Shown here: piece after piece, positions 52,574-62,165 of the stretch
How positions within the stretch are numbered: the stretch's first letter is position 1
Layout of the letters: each line of letters begins with the position of its first letter
From: Lewinella sp. W8
GTDB taxonomy: Bacteria > Bacteroidota > Bacteroidia > Chitinophagales > Saprospiraceae
Assembly: GCF_004375085.3 (NCBI RefSeq)
Contig: NZ_SNAQ03000002.1
Coordinates: 248,001 to 312,000 of the forward strand
Length of the DNA stretch: 64,000 nucleotides
Direction of reading: 5' to 3'
Notes under the pieces: generated by a model
What the model was told of the DNA's origin: nothing
Database searches by the model: none
Seen by the model: the letters and a program-made list of their open reading frames with translations, nothing else
Position numbers and translations under genes: made by a program

Positions 52574-55500
52574 TTAATTGGAGGGCCCAATACAGGAGCG
52601 ATATATGCAGCCATTCCGGAGGAAGTTGATATTCGGCCGGATATTGAAGTCCAATGGCTGCATGGTATTGGGGTTGAGGAGCCGGATTGGGTCGTAGAGC
52701 CCTTTGATCTGGTAGATTACACCATTATCGTTGAAGGTGGACCATCCATTCTCTCTCCCCAGAAAGGTGCCAGAGGGATTCCGATACCAGTCAGGTAGAG
52801 TACCATCGGCAAGTGTCTCTATCTCGAAGGGAGAAACAAACTTGCTGAAGGGCCATGGCACACCGATTATGTTGTTCAATCGATCATTTATCTTGCTCTC
52901 GATCTGTTGAGTTATCCAATCCTCGTGGAGTTCTTCGTTGTACATCTGCATACTGACGCCGGAGAGTAAGGCTGGGGGGATAGCTCCACCTGTAAGGTGT
53001 GCGGCAAGTGAACTCGTTGCGGCAGCGGAGAGCAATCGGGTCGATAAACGTGGCTGTAAAGCGGGACTACGCAAGGGGGAAGTTAGGCCACCGAGCCCTC
53101 CGGAAAGCATACCAGAGTAGAAGGAACCCCGTTGTGCCTTTGCCATAGTGCCTTGGACCATTCCATGGCCCACTACCTTCACCCCCATATGCCGGAGGAA
53201 GTTTGGCTGCTGCTGTGCAAGATTTCCCACGGATCCCGATAACCCTGCGCTCAACGCCCCGAACGCGAAACCGTTGGCGGTAGCAGCGAAAGTTGATCCT
53301 ACACCGGCCCCGTTGAGTAGGGCACCAGTCAGGTTACCTGCGGCTCCAGCCAAGCCCGCAGATAGCGGAGCAGAGGAAAGCGAGAGTCCCAGCGGGCCAG
53401 TGGCTACCGTAACGGCTACCACTACCGTGACAACGACGATGGACTTCCAGTGCTCCTTTATCTGGCTACCGAGCCACCGTACGAAGTATCCCGATGGATC
53501 GATACTGGATACGGGGTTAGCGCTATAACCAAACCGGTTCAGGGTGTGGGGTAGGATGCTAATGTAGGCTACATCTGGACTCAAAAAGAAGCCATTCGCC
53601 GGTTGTAGCACCCGCCCCCCCGTGAGGGTCAATCCTGCCAGCCCCGTGCTCGTGTGGAAGCCAAAATGCTTACTCACCGCCGTAGGATCAGTTTCTTCTT
53701 CGGAAGAATAGAGGTTCCAGTCCTGGTCCCTTGCCTCTCCGAATGGCGCGAACTGGAATCGTTGTAGCACGGTGCCCTTTGCTCCGGTTACCGCCGTCAC
53801 GGATCCTAGGTGATCACGGTGGAGGTACTGGATGATATCTTCTCCCTGCCAAAAAATGGCGACGGCGTAGACCTCGCCGTTCGCCTCCAGGTAGGTACTT
53901 TGACGGAACTCGTCTCGGCCGCTAAGTACGCTTCCGAAGGGAAGCATGACGGTGGTGAGTAGATGCTGATTGTCGACGATCTTGTCGGTCTTTGTCAGGG
54001 TACTACCGTCGCCGTAATTCAGGTAAAGTACAGTCTGACCTTGTCGGATCTGCCTCACTTGCTTTTGCTTTGTGTACATGACCTCCACCGGCTCGGGACA
54101 AACCTCATCGTTATTCAGTCCGACGCCCGCCGGCCTACCTGACCCATCGTAGTTTATTTCCCCTCGATCGGAACGGTGGATCAGTGCGCCGTCTTGCGCA
54201 TACCGGTAATCGACAACCTCCTGGCCTTCCACCTGAGAAGTTGTCATCTGGTGGAGCTCGTTATAGGTGAAATACTCTCGTTTGTTCGTCACTGATTCGG
54301 AACGCTCTAAGACATTTCCGACATCATCGTGGGTAAACGTCCAGTCTTGTCGTACCACACCGTTGGTAGCACTGCTGACCTTAATTCCCATTAGCCATCC
54401 CCTTGCTTGATTATAGGTCTTCTCCGTGAAGTTGTTGTCGCCACCGAGACTGACGAGCGGGATGTCGGAGGGAGCGACCTCCAGTAGTGCATAAGTCAGC
54501 TGGCCATTCCTGTGTTGGGATACCTCGAGCCCCCGGTCGAAGAGGCGAGAAATGGTGTCCTTCCGCTCGGTGTAGATCGTTTGAAGGTTGTTGCCCACCT
54601 CGTCAAAGAAGTTCTTGGTTGCGAAGGGGAAAATACCTCTTTGGCCACGATGTAGGGTGTCCTGACCGAAGGCATTGCGAAAGACCTCTTCCCGGTAATT
54701 ATTGCTCGTTCGGTGGACAGACACCAAATCGCCACGGAAATCGTATTGGCGGAATACGGTATCCTGGTCAGCCAGTACGGTGGCGTAGTTGAGACCCCGG
54801 AGGTCTCGGAGGTACTGGATGTTGCCGTCGGGGTGAGTGTCCACTACCTTTTCGTCAAAGGCGTTGTAGTACGAGGAGTCTTTTCCGGAAGCGACGTCAT
54901 TGGTACAGTCCAGAAGATTGCGAGGCGTGTAGTGGAACACGGCCCGGCTTTCTTGGTCTTCTAAACCGATGGACGTGCGGTTGTTGCTCACATCGTAGGT
55001 CATTACGGTGGTTACCCCGGCGGCATTCGTAACCGAACGATCGTTGCCGTGGATGTCTCGCCGGTATACGGTCTGTTTACCTTCCTCGTCGGTTACGGTC
55101 ATCTGAAGCCGATCGTATAAATAGTTAACCTCGGTGCCATCTGGATGACGCACGCCAACGAGCCGATCGGCCAGGTCATAGCGGAAGGTAGTCCAGAGAG
55201 GTTCTTCTCCTGACCAGTAGGGGTACGATGCTTGGGTCTTTCGTCCGCGTCCGTCGTATTGGGTATCCTCTACGCTTACCCGGCCTCCGAAGCTTAAGGT
55301 CTCTTTTCGTAGCACCTGGTCAGCCAGATTAAAATAGCTGACAGTCTCCCGCCCCTTAGCATCCTTTTCCACCAAACGGTAGGCCACTGGTACGCCGTAG
55401 ATATACTGTTCTTCCATTAGAGAGTGTTCCTGTTTGACCCATCGGTGGTCTCCCGTCCTGTGCCCAGTGCTACGATAAAATTCGTCGAATTCGTAGGTGG

Positions 55501-58500
55501 TAACCAAGCCATTGGGGGCGCTGCGCTCTAGGACTTTACCCGATACAGGGTCGCGCTTGAAGTGGGTGGTGTATCCGGCGGCATCCGTTACGGAAGAGAG
55601 GAGCTGGTGATTGTCGTATTCCTGGGTAACAGTCCTGGTTTGCGTACCGCTTCCTGGACCGGCCCAACCAGTAGTAGACTGTGACTCGACTTTCCCGTAG
55701 TTGTTGAACTCTTTACTGACTTCACGTCTTAGGTAGGGGTTGTCAGGGTCGAGAATTTCGTGGTCCAGGTTGCCAGAATCATCGTAACCATAAATGGTCA
55801 TTCGCCGGAGGGTATCTTTCCCCGGGGCGGTGACTTCACGTAACAGTGACTTTATTCTCCGCTGGCTGTTGTACTCGAAACTGGTATTCTCCTGTTTTCC
55901 ATCGGACCAGCGAGTCGTCGTGGTTTTGGGCAGTTCGTTATTCAGGTAGTCGTGATGGGTGGATTTTTGGGACAGGAAGCTGCCTGTATAGGGATCGTTT
56001 GTGGTGATCTTATGATCGACCTCGAGAATAGAGAATGATTTCAGTTCAGGGTGGTCCACCACTAAGTGGTTAAATTCCTCCTGGCGCGTAAGCTGATCGC
56101 TCAGGCGGATACTCTTCTTCTGGATGGTACTACCCGCAAATCCAGGAAAATGACGGTATTCTGTTTCCTCGGTGCTGCTGGTCTGGTGGTTTCTCACGAT
56201 CCGGGAGGAGAACCCCTTGAAACCCCAGTCCCGGCTGCTCATGGGATCCCGGTATTGGTAGGAAAGGTATTCGTGCCCCCCCGTCACCGTTGGCCGCTTC
56301 AGGTGGGAGACCACGTGAATCGGGACGGCGGTTTTCACCAAGCTAGGATCCTCCACAGCACGTGACGTCATCTTGCAAACTGCGGGCTCCAGTGCATTTT
56401 GGTAGGTGATCTCCGTCGTGCCACCGTTGCCTTCCGTTACGCTAGTAAGCAGTGTCGGCTCGGCGTATAATTCGTGAAAAGTGTGACCGCTTCCTTCCCG
56501 CTGTTGGGTGAGGATGTCCAGGCTAAGAGCTGACTGGAAGCGGCCGAGTTTTAGGTCGATCTCGCCATCCTCAATTCTGCCCCTGGCAGGCCCAACCGTT
56601 TCAAGTAATATGACTCGGGAGGTATCGGCAAACGAACCTTTTCTATCGTTATAGAAGACGTATGCTGCATTGGTAAGCGTTACCACAAAGCCTGATGCGT
56701 TAGGCGTACACGTTAGGTCGCCTGCCTTACCAGCAACCACTAGATCGTCATAACCATCGTTGTTCAGATCGGTGAAAAAAGGAGTGTTTACGGTATTGGG
56801 GTAGTAGTGGTGATCAAGGATCCGTCCGCCCTTGACGAATCGCCATTTCCCGGTATTCCGGTGGAGCTGGTAATACACACGGTGATCATCCTCGCAGTAT
56901 TCGTGATAGACCTCGACCAGGTCCGTGTATCCGTCAGAGTTCACGTCGGTAGGGGTCAGATGACGAATGGTATTCTGCCCGTTCATTCTCTCACTCAGGT
57001 CAATGAACTTGTTGAACTGGTTGGTATGGTCGTCGAAGAGCAAAAAACCAGCTTGCTTTTTTTTGAATACCAGTAGGTCCGATTGGCCATCAGCGTCATA
57101 ATCCCCCACGGTGAAGTTAATAAAATCGCCTTCAATAAAACCTTCGGCGACATTCAGGCTCAGAACGTCCGGGTGGGATCGAAATCCAACCTGACCGGAT
57201 GTACCGACTTCTGCCAGCAGTACCTTACCGTGGTCTTTACGATGGAGGAGAATGTCTAGCAGCCGGTCTCCATTAAAGTCCCCCAAAACTGCTCTGGCCT
57301 CCTTGAGATCTCCACTCAGAGTAGAGAAGAAGGCCAACTGGTAATTCACCTGATTATTGGTACTTACGTTGACGTACACCTCAAGCCGACCCTTCGTGAG
57401 TGCGATTAGGTCATCCCGACCATCTCCAGTCACATCCCCACTGACCAGAGATGCCCCGTCCTTATTGAAGTCTTTGTGGAGACGTTTATTAAAGGCTACG
57501 CGAGCTAATTTTTCTGTCTCGGAAACGGACGAAGAATTGAACAATGGGTTCTGAGCATAGAGCATGGAAATACTAGACCGAGCCTGAGACTTGAAGTTGG
57601 GACTAGTTCTTAACACCCTTAGGAAGATTCCATCCGTCTCCGGTTCCCTGCGGATGTAAGCAAAATCCTGGATTCCATCCAGGTCGGCCTGCGTAGGGGT
57701 TACTTGAATGGTGTTTTTCGCGTCGTGCCCCTCAAAATCGGGGATAGGGTTATCGTACTGCTTCCGGAATACCTGGCCTGCAGTAGTGTTGTAGTTAAAA
57801 TCCGTCGGTGCAAGTGCTCGCTCGTTCTTTCCAAACTCTTGTACTCGGTGAACGACCAGTTGTGAGGCTTGCCCGTGGAGTTTATAACTGAATCGGTAAG
57901 ACCTCACTTTTTCCGTCCCGTGGAAACAGCTAATTTCGGCGAGTTGTTGAGTTTTACGCCGTATATAGGTCCCAATATACGTGGTGGGGTGGAAGTAATC
58001 AGTATACTTGAAGCGTACGGAATATTGCGGTGTCTTTCCGGTTCGCTCGTTGCCGGCGTAATCTATCTGGAGCGGATAACCATGTCCTCCTTTTTCCAGG
58101 TAACTCACGGTGTAGTAGTTGCCGTTTTTGTCAACTACTCGGTTGATAAGCCATTCAACTGGTGCTGTACTACCCTGAGGTTCAATGCGGCTATCCTCGG
58201 TTTTTCCGAAGTAGAGGGTAGTACCCTCTTGCGTCTTGAGGGTAAAGTACTCTGGCAGCCCGGAGGGCAGCCGGCGGTGGCTTCGGATGACCTCCCACGG
58301 TTGATCGATTGCCCGGAGCTCGTTCCCGCCGATACCTAGTAGCGGGGTGCCGTTCAGACTGAAGCGGGCCGTGGCGTCGAGGGAAAGGGCACGATTGTTT
58401 TCTCCTAAGGCGGGATGTTGCGCCCTCAGACTAATTTTAGGCAGCCCCCGTAGAATTGGTAGTCCCTCTCGGCCGGAGACGCCGTAGTCAATTTTTGGCT

Positions 58501-58681
58501 GAAACGTACCCACTGGTAGTAACACTGTTCCGGAGTAGAGAAAGTCTCCGGTTGGTGTTACCTGAACTTCACCGGGGGAAAATCCCGTATAATCCGATCG
58601 TTCGGATTGGGAGTAAATAGTAGAAAAACAAATGATTAGGACGAGGGTTGCGAAAGACGGAAGCGCTTTAATTCGTTTCAT
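52574..58681 (-). CDS. Rhs/YD-repeat protein with SpvB-like and FG-GAP domains
   Basis: 2035 residues from the ATG at 58681 (MKRIKALPSFATLVLIICFSTIYSQ signal). N-terminus: SpvB/TcdB-like region (GEVQVTPTGDFLYSGTVLLPVG). About residues 390-740: FG-GAP/VCBS calcium-type repeats (VTGDGRDDLIAL, FNGDRLLDILLH, YDADGQSDLLVF, LNNDGYDDLVVAG). About 900-1780: YD repeats (YDGRGRKTQASY, RYDLADRLVGVRHPDG). The Rhs core is YLHRDHLGSVTAVTGAKG to SANPVSSIDPSGYF. After it come a hydrophobic Gly/Ala-rich region and a ~115-residue variable tip ending NGCIYRSCIGPSN. This is the TcC/Rhs encapsulating-toxin layout; the tip would be the toxin, but I recognise no toxin family and no immunity gene follows. Confidence 0.88.
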   Translation of the reverse strand: MKRIKALPSFATLVLIICFSTIYSQSERSDYTGFSPGEVQVTPTGDFLYSGTVLLPVGTFQPKIDYGVSGREGLPILRGLPKISLRAQHPALGENNRALSLDATARFSLNGTPLLGIGGNELRAIDQPWEVIRSHRRLPSGLPEYFTLKTQEGTTLYFGKTEDSRIEPQGSTAPVEWLINRVVDKNGNYYTVSYLEKGGHGYPLQIDYAGNERTGKTPQYSVRFKYTDYFHPTTYIGTYIRRKTQQLAEISCFHGTEKVRSYRFSYKLHGQASQLVVHRVQEFGKNERALAPTDFNYNTTAGQVFRKQYDNPIPDFEGHDAKNTIQVTPTQADLDGIQDFAYIRREPETDGIFLRVLRTSPNFKSQARSSISMLYAQNPLFNSSSVSETEKLARVAFNKRLHKDFNKDGASLVSGDVTGDGRDDLIALTKGRLEVYVNVSTNNQVNYQLAFFSTLSGDLKEARAVLGDFNGDRLLDILLHRKDHGKVLLAEVGTSGQVGFRSHPDVLSLNVAEGFIEGDFINFTVGDYDADGQSDLLVFKKKQAGFLLFDDHTNQFNKFIDLSERMNGQNTIRHLTPTDVNSDGYTDLVEVYHEYCEDDHRVYYQLHRNTGKWRFVKGGRILDHHYYPNTVNTPFFTDLNNDGYDDLVVAGKAGDLTCTPNASGFVVTLTNAAYVFYNDRKGSFADTSRVILLETVGPARGRIEDGEIDLKLGRFQSALSLDILTQQREGSGHTFHELYAEPTLLTSVTEGNGGTTEITYQNALEPAVCKMTSRAVEDPSLVKTAVPIHVVSHLKRPTVTGGHEYLSYQYRDPMSSRDWGFKGFSSRIVRNHQTSSTEETEYRHFPGFAGSTIQKKSIRLSDQLTRQEEFNHLVVDHPELKSFSILEVDHKITTNDPYTGSFLSQKSTHHDYLNNELPKTTTTRWSDGKQENTSFEYNSQRRIKSLLREVTAPGKDTLRRMTIYGYDDSGNLDHEILDPDNPYLRREVSKEFNNYGKVESQSTTGWAGPGSGTQTRTVTQEYDNHQLLSSVTDAAGYTTHFKRDPVSGKVLERSAPNGLVTTYEFDEFYRSTGHRTGDHRWVKQEHSLMEEQYIYGVPVAYRLVEKDAKGRETVSYFNLADQVLRKETLSFGGRVSVEDTQYDGRGRKTQASYPYWSGEEPLWTTFRYDLADRLVGVRHPDGTEVNYLYDRLQMTVTDEEGKQTVYRRDIHGNDRSVTNAAGVTTVMTYDVSNNRTSIGLEDQESRAVFHYTPRNLLDCTNDVASGKDSSYYNAFDEKVVDTHPDGNIQYLRDLRGLNYATVLADQDTVFRQYDFRGDLVSVHRTSNNYREEVFRNAFGQDTLHRGQRGIFPFATKNFFDEVGNNLQTIYTERKDTISRLFDRGLEVSQHRNGQLTYALLEVAPSDIPLVSLGGDNNFTEKTYNQARGWLMGIKVSSATNGVVRQDWTFTHDDVGNVLERSESVTNKREYFTYNELHQMTTSQVEGQEVVDYRYAQDGALIHRSDRGEINYDGSGRPAGVGLNNDEVCPEPVEVMYTKQKQVRQIRQGQTVLYLNYGDGSTLTKTDKIVDNQHLLTTVMLPFGSVLSGRDEFRQSTYLEANGEVYAVAIFWQGEDIIQYLHRDHLGSVTAVTGAKGTVLQRFQFAPFGEARDQDWNLYSSEEETDPTAVSKHFGFHTSTGLAGLTLTGGRVLQPANGFFLSPDVAYISILPHTLNRFGYSANPVSSIDPSGYFVRWLGSQIKEHWKSIVVVTVVVAVTVATGPLGLSLSSAPLSAGLAGAAGNLTGALLNGAGVGSTFAATANGFAFGALSAGLSGSVGNLAQQQPNFLRHMGVKVVGHGMVQGTMAKAQRGSFYSGMLSGGLGGLTSPLRSPALQPRLSTRLLSAAATSSLAAHLTGGAIPPALLSGVSMQMYNEELHEDWITQQIESKINDRLNNIIGVPWPFSKFVSPFEIETLADGTLPDWYRNPSGTFLGRENGWSTFNDNGVIYQIKGLYDPIRLLNPNTMQPLDFNIRPNINFLRNGCIYRSCIGPSN

Positions 58682-58969
58682 AGTAATGGAGTTTTCTATC
58701 AGTTGTCGGTCACACCAACAAGGCAAAGAGACGGGGTTGATTTTTTTTGAGCAAAAAAAAATGAATACCATTAGCCTCCTTATTTCTTACACTTTAATCA
58801 TTGATTTTCAGGTAGTTGTAATTGTGCACATTTCCAACTAACTTCCTTTTTTTTAACTTCCCCCTTTATTACCTTACATCTGACATCGATTTGAGCACTA
58901 AAGCGATCAACCACCACCTAAAACCAGGTAGTTGGGACAAAATATAGTGCTGGCTTACCTTGGACTTTC

Positions 58970-61522
58970 ATGACAGATCAAGATATTGTAGAAGTTGGAG
59001 GCCTATTGCTTGAGTATTACAACCTCCAGCTACTAGAAGAAATAAGGGCTGGCTCCCGGCCTGCTGATGGCACAATTTTCTTAACTAAGGAAGAAGGTGT
59101 TCGAACTATTGCTGGCAAGCCCCTTGATGGCTTACTTTCAATTGATCAAAATAGAAAGGTTAGGTTTGAGAAAATAAGCATGTATGATTCTCTGTACAAA
59201 GATCTCGCTAGCCGAGTAGAATCTGCCGCGTCCCGTTATTTTGAAGAAGGGGATAGATGTAGTAAACTACATCCAGTAATTGGTAAATTAACAGTAATTG
59301 GTTTTAAAGATTCTTCCTTTGCACCTAAATCTTCGATCAGATTTCACACTTTTGGAAAACAAAAAGCTAGGGATCTTCTCAAGAAGCCAGAGAGCTTCAA
59401 GGCTTCAGGAACCCCTTTCCTTAGAATCTTACTTCGGGTTCTAATTTACCTTTATGATCAAAGTAGTAAAGCAGAGTCTTTCCCTAAATTGACTACCGAA
59501 GCTTTAGAGCTACGACGAATACATTACAAATATGACGCAAAAATCCGTCTGGAAGAAGCTGATTTAGAGTGGTTGCTAGATTGGGTAAAAGATCAACTAA
59601 GAAATCGTCCTAAGCCGACTCCCAAAGAACCAATTTTGGAAGTGGCTGTCGTATATGGAGACGACCGAGGCCAAGCTACTTATCAAAGCATATACAAAAA
59701 AAATAACGCGGATTTTGAGCGAGCACTTATTCGCCTCAGGGATATCAATGCAAAAACGTTTAAGCTTCAAACAGCAGATTTGACACCGTTTACTGCTGTA
59801 TGTTTCCTACTTAATAAGGAAATGTTCAATCGAAAGTACTCCGATGACAAGCTGTCTTTCCTTGACTTGCTAGAATTAGTTGCCAGAAAAAACGAAGCGG
59901 TGACTTTTCTATTGGCATATGTAGATAACCATGAAGAATATGATGAGTTAAGGCGTATTGTCGATGAATCCTCCTTTGGACCGTTGATTAGGGAGGAAAA
60001 AATTCACGAACCTGGTCTGAATCTACTTTTTCGAAAAATTGCAGGAAGGGTCGAATTCCTGAGTAGTGAGTTGGCCCGAACCAATGAAAAACTACACGAA
60101 GCAGGTAAACTGAAGGATGCTATTGTCACCAATTTGAAGAAAAAAGAGGCAGACCGAAAACAACTTAGTGAAAAACTATCAGCCAGAGATTTAGAATTAG
60201 GGAGTCAGAAAAAAGAACTTGCATCGGCTCTTAGTCGCATACAAACATGGAAACGACTATTTAAAAATATGTCACAGATATTTGTCTTAGGAGGCTTATT
60301 TTGCCTTATTTGGTGGTTTTGGCCAGAGGGGCCTAGTGTTAAATACTCCTATATTGAACTGCTAGATGAACAAGTAGATGAGATTCCGCATGGTTTTGAG
60401 GATAGCTTTGAACCATTCTATATTCGCTTTCTTGACAATCGTTTTTTGTTAGTTTCGAACACTTTTAACCAATATTCAGTCCCTACAGTATTGAGGTATG
60501 ATACCGACATCAATCCTGATTCCGCCAAAATCGAAACAATATTAGACCCAGAGTTGATAGATAATGAACCCGTTTCCGGCTTTGGTGTGATCGATAGGAA
60601 TAGGGTTATCGTTATGCGTGATAATAACCAACCACCATTCTTAATAACACTTGATGAGGAAGGATTTTCAAATCCGCAAGTCCATGAAAAATTTAATGTA
60701 CAACCACAGAATGATAAAGCTCAAGGAGATGCAATAGATGTTGCTTTGAATGATTCTTTGGCAATCATATCCTACTATAGAAGCGATATGGTCTTTCTTC
60801 TTAACTTGACTCGTGACACAAATAATGTTACTTCTATCAATCTGAAAGAACTGATCGAGGATAAAGTTGAAGATTTTGAAAATGTAGTCCTAAAGCCATC
60901 AGGAGTCGCATTTCATTACAAAAAGGGAAGCGACTCTCCTGTAGGGTTTGTGACTTGTCTAAACATTGACAAGGAGACTGTGCCCAAAATTATTTACATT
61001 GAGATAAGAGAGAATGGTGCTATTGGAGATCACTATACTCACCCTCATTCTGAGATAATAGAGTACCTTACCGATATTCGAATTGTAGGAAACAATCTTG
61101 TCGCAACTAGCGACAGCGATGGCCGCGTTTACACTACTAGTCTTTTAAATGTTAGCCGTTGGAAAACTGAAAAACCCGAAGATGTTGCAAAAATCAAGGA
61201 TATTTACTCTTACTCAGAAGGAGGTACTCCCGCTGATATTATTCTTGACCCAAGTGGTACTCGAATGGTGGTAATTCACCAACAGAATGCCCGTGTGGAC
61301 GTAATGTACCTCCAATCTTCTACAAGTCTACTCAGATTTGAAAGGATTGAAGAGTATTCATTCACTAAAGTTTTGCTAGACCGTAAAAACTCGGATTCTA
61401 ACTCCAAAAAAGCGAGCGGATTTAAGGCTCGCGGAGGTGCTGTGAGGTGGGAAAAGGATGAAATCTATATTACTGATGAAGTTGGAGGGAGGCTGTTTCG
61501 TCTTGAGGTCCCCCTCAATTAA
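58970..61522 (+). CDS. Unrecognised A+T-rich receptor-like protein: Rossmann-like + coiled coil + TM + propeller
   Basis: 850 residues, not recognised. N-terminal ~200 residues: mixed helical domain (VGGLLLEYYNLQLLEEIRAG...). About 222-350: alternating beta/alpha pattern (EVAVVYGDDRGQATYQSIYK, FTAVCFLLNKEMFN, AVTFLLAYVDNHEE) that resembles a TIR-like or other small Rossmannoid domain. About 358-430: a heptad-type coiled coil (VEFLSSELARTNEKLHEAGKL). About 436-454: one membrane span (IFVLGGLFCLIWWFW). About 465-850: propeller-like repeats (FGVIDRNRVIVMRDN, DIILDPSGTRMVVIHQ). No signal peptide, so the first half should be cytoplasmic and the propeller outside. Hand counts of two 60-base lines gave 35-38% G+C, far below the neighbours, and the codons differ. 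With a recombinase gene 643 bases downstream this looks acquired. A sensor or effector role in defence is speculation. Confidence 0.65.
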   Translation: MTDQDIVEVGGLLLEYYNLQLLEEIRAGSRPADGTIFLTKEEGVRTIAGKPLDGLLSIDQNRKVRFEKISMYDSLYKDLASRVESAASRYFEEGDRCSKLHPVIGKLTVIGFKDSSFAPKSSIRFHTFGKQKARDLLKKPESFKASGTPFLRILLRVLIYLYDQSSKAESFPKLTTEALELRRIHYKYDAKIRLEEADLEWLLDWVKDQLRNRPKPTPKEPILEVAVVYGDDRGQATYQSIYKKNNADFERALIRLRDINAKTFKLQTADLTPFTAVCFLLNKEMFNRKYSDDKLSFLDLLELVARKNEAVTFLLAYVDNHEEYDELRRIVDESSFGPLIREEKIHEPGLNLLFRKIAGRVEFLSSELARTNEKLHEAGKLKDAIVTNLKKKEADRKQLSEKLSARDLELGSQKKELASALSRIQTWKRLFKNMSQIFVLGGLFCLIWWFWPEGPSVKYSYIELLDEQVDEIPHGFEDSFEPFYIRFLDNRFLLVSNTFNQYSVPTVLRYDTDINPDSAKIETILDPELIDNEPVSGFGVIDRNRVIVMRDNNQPPFLITLDEEGFSNPQVHEKFNVQPQNDKAQGDAIDVALNDSLAIISYYRSDMVFLLNLTRDTNNVTSINLKELIEDKVEDFENVVLKPSGVAFHYKKGSDSPVGFVTCLNIDKETVPKIIYIEIRENGAIGDHYTHPHSEIIEYLTDIRIVGNNLVATSDSDGRVYTTSLLNVSRWKTEKPEDVAKIKDIYSYSEGGTPADIILDPSGTRMVVIHQQNARVDVMYLQSSTSLLRFERIEEYSFTKVLLDRKNSDSNSKKASGFKARGGAVRWEKDEIYITDEVGGRLFRLEVPLN

Positions 61523-62165
61523 CCCTATCCTAAAACTGCCCCATGCTTGAACCCTTGGCTAGCGCCGAGCGTCACATCAAAACCGCATTAAGCGGGTCAC
61601 GGGCGTACGTAACACAAAATTTCCAAGGAAAAGTGCCGTTGACAAACGGGGATTACCTTAACACTATTAAGCGGGCAGGGGGGGCGCGCCCTTGGGCAGG
61701 ATTTTTCGTCGTGATAAGCTAACAGGATGGGTTCCAAGCCATCGGGACGAGGGCTTACACATTAGAAGTATTCCCGATGCGGGAATTCCCGTTTCGCTCA
61801 AAAGAGCGGTAATTTCGGCAGCTACAAGGACAAAAAAAAAGAGAGGAAAGACCTAAGTCTAACCTCTCTTCGTGGTACATTCGTTCTTAAACGACCGCTA
61901 ATTTGACTTCCTGCATTTCTGCTTTCTGTCTAATTAGCTGTTAAACAGCCGTTTGTGGAGAACGTATGCGGTCTGGACGGGTCCGACGGATATAACGGTA
62001 CGCCCTGCTCCCTCAAAACGGCACTTTACACCCAAAATCCATAAATCACTATTTACCAAAGAATTAGCAAAACATGACATATTTGGCTTATGTGTAGCCT
62101 TATGTTTCACCTTATGTAAATCGGGTACACTTACCACTAACTTAGAGGCAGCAAAAAGAAAAACC
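61523..62165. other. Intergenic region before integrase; possible att side
   Basis: 643 bases with no full gene. Small palindromes: CGCTC-aaaa-GAGCG (about 61793-61806) and CGGGAATTCCCG (about 61780-61791). ATTAAGCGGG occurs twice (61585 and 61669). A minus-strand terminator (61839-61870) follows a short minus-strand frame tail ending at 61887. TGCGGTCTGGACGG at 61967-61980 repeats 51915-51928. This could contain the recombinase attachment site; no site is proven. Confidence 0.45.
61839..61870 (-). terminator. Intrinsic terminator, minus strand, without an obvious gene
   Basis: On the minus strand AAGAGAGG pairs with CCTCTCTT, with an inner AGAC/GTCT pairing, followed by a long T-run (the A-run on the plus strand). 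Upstream on that strand only a 17-codon open tail (QLIRQKAEMQEVKLAVV, 61887-61940) is visible, so it may be the end of a gene lost when the neighbouring DNA was inserted. Confidence 0.65.
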
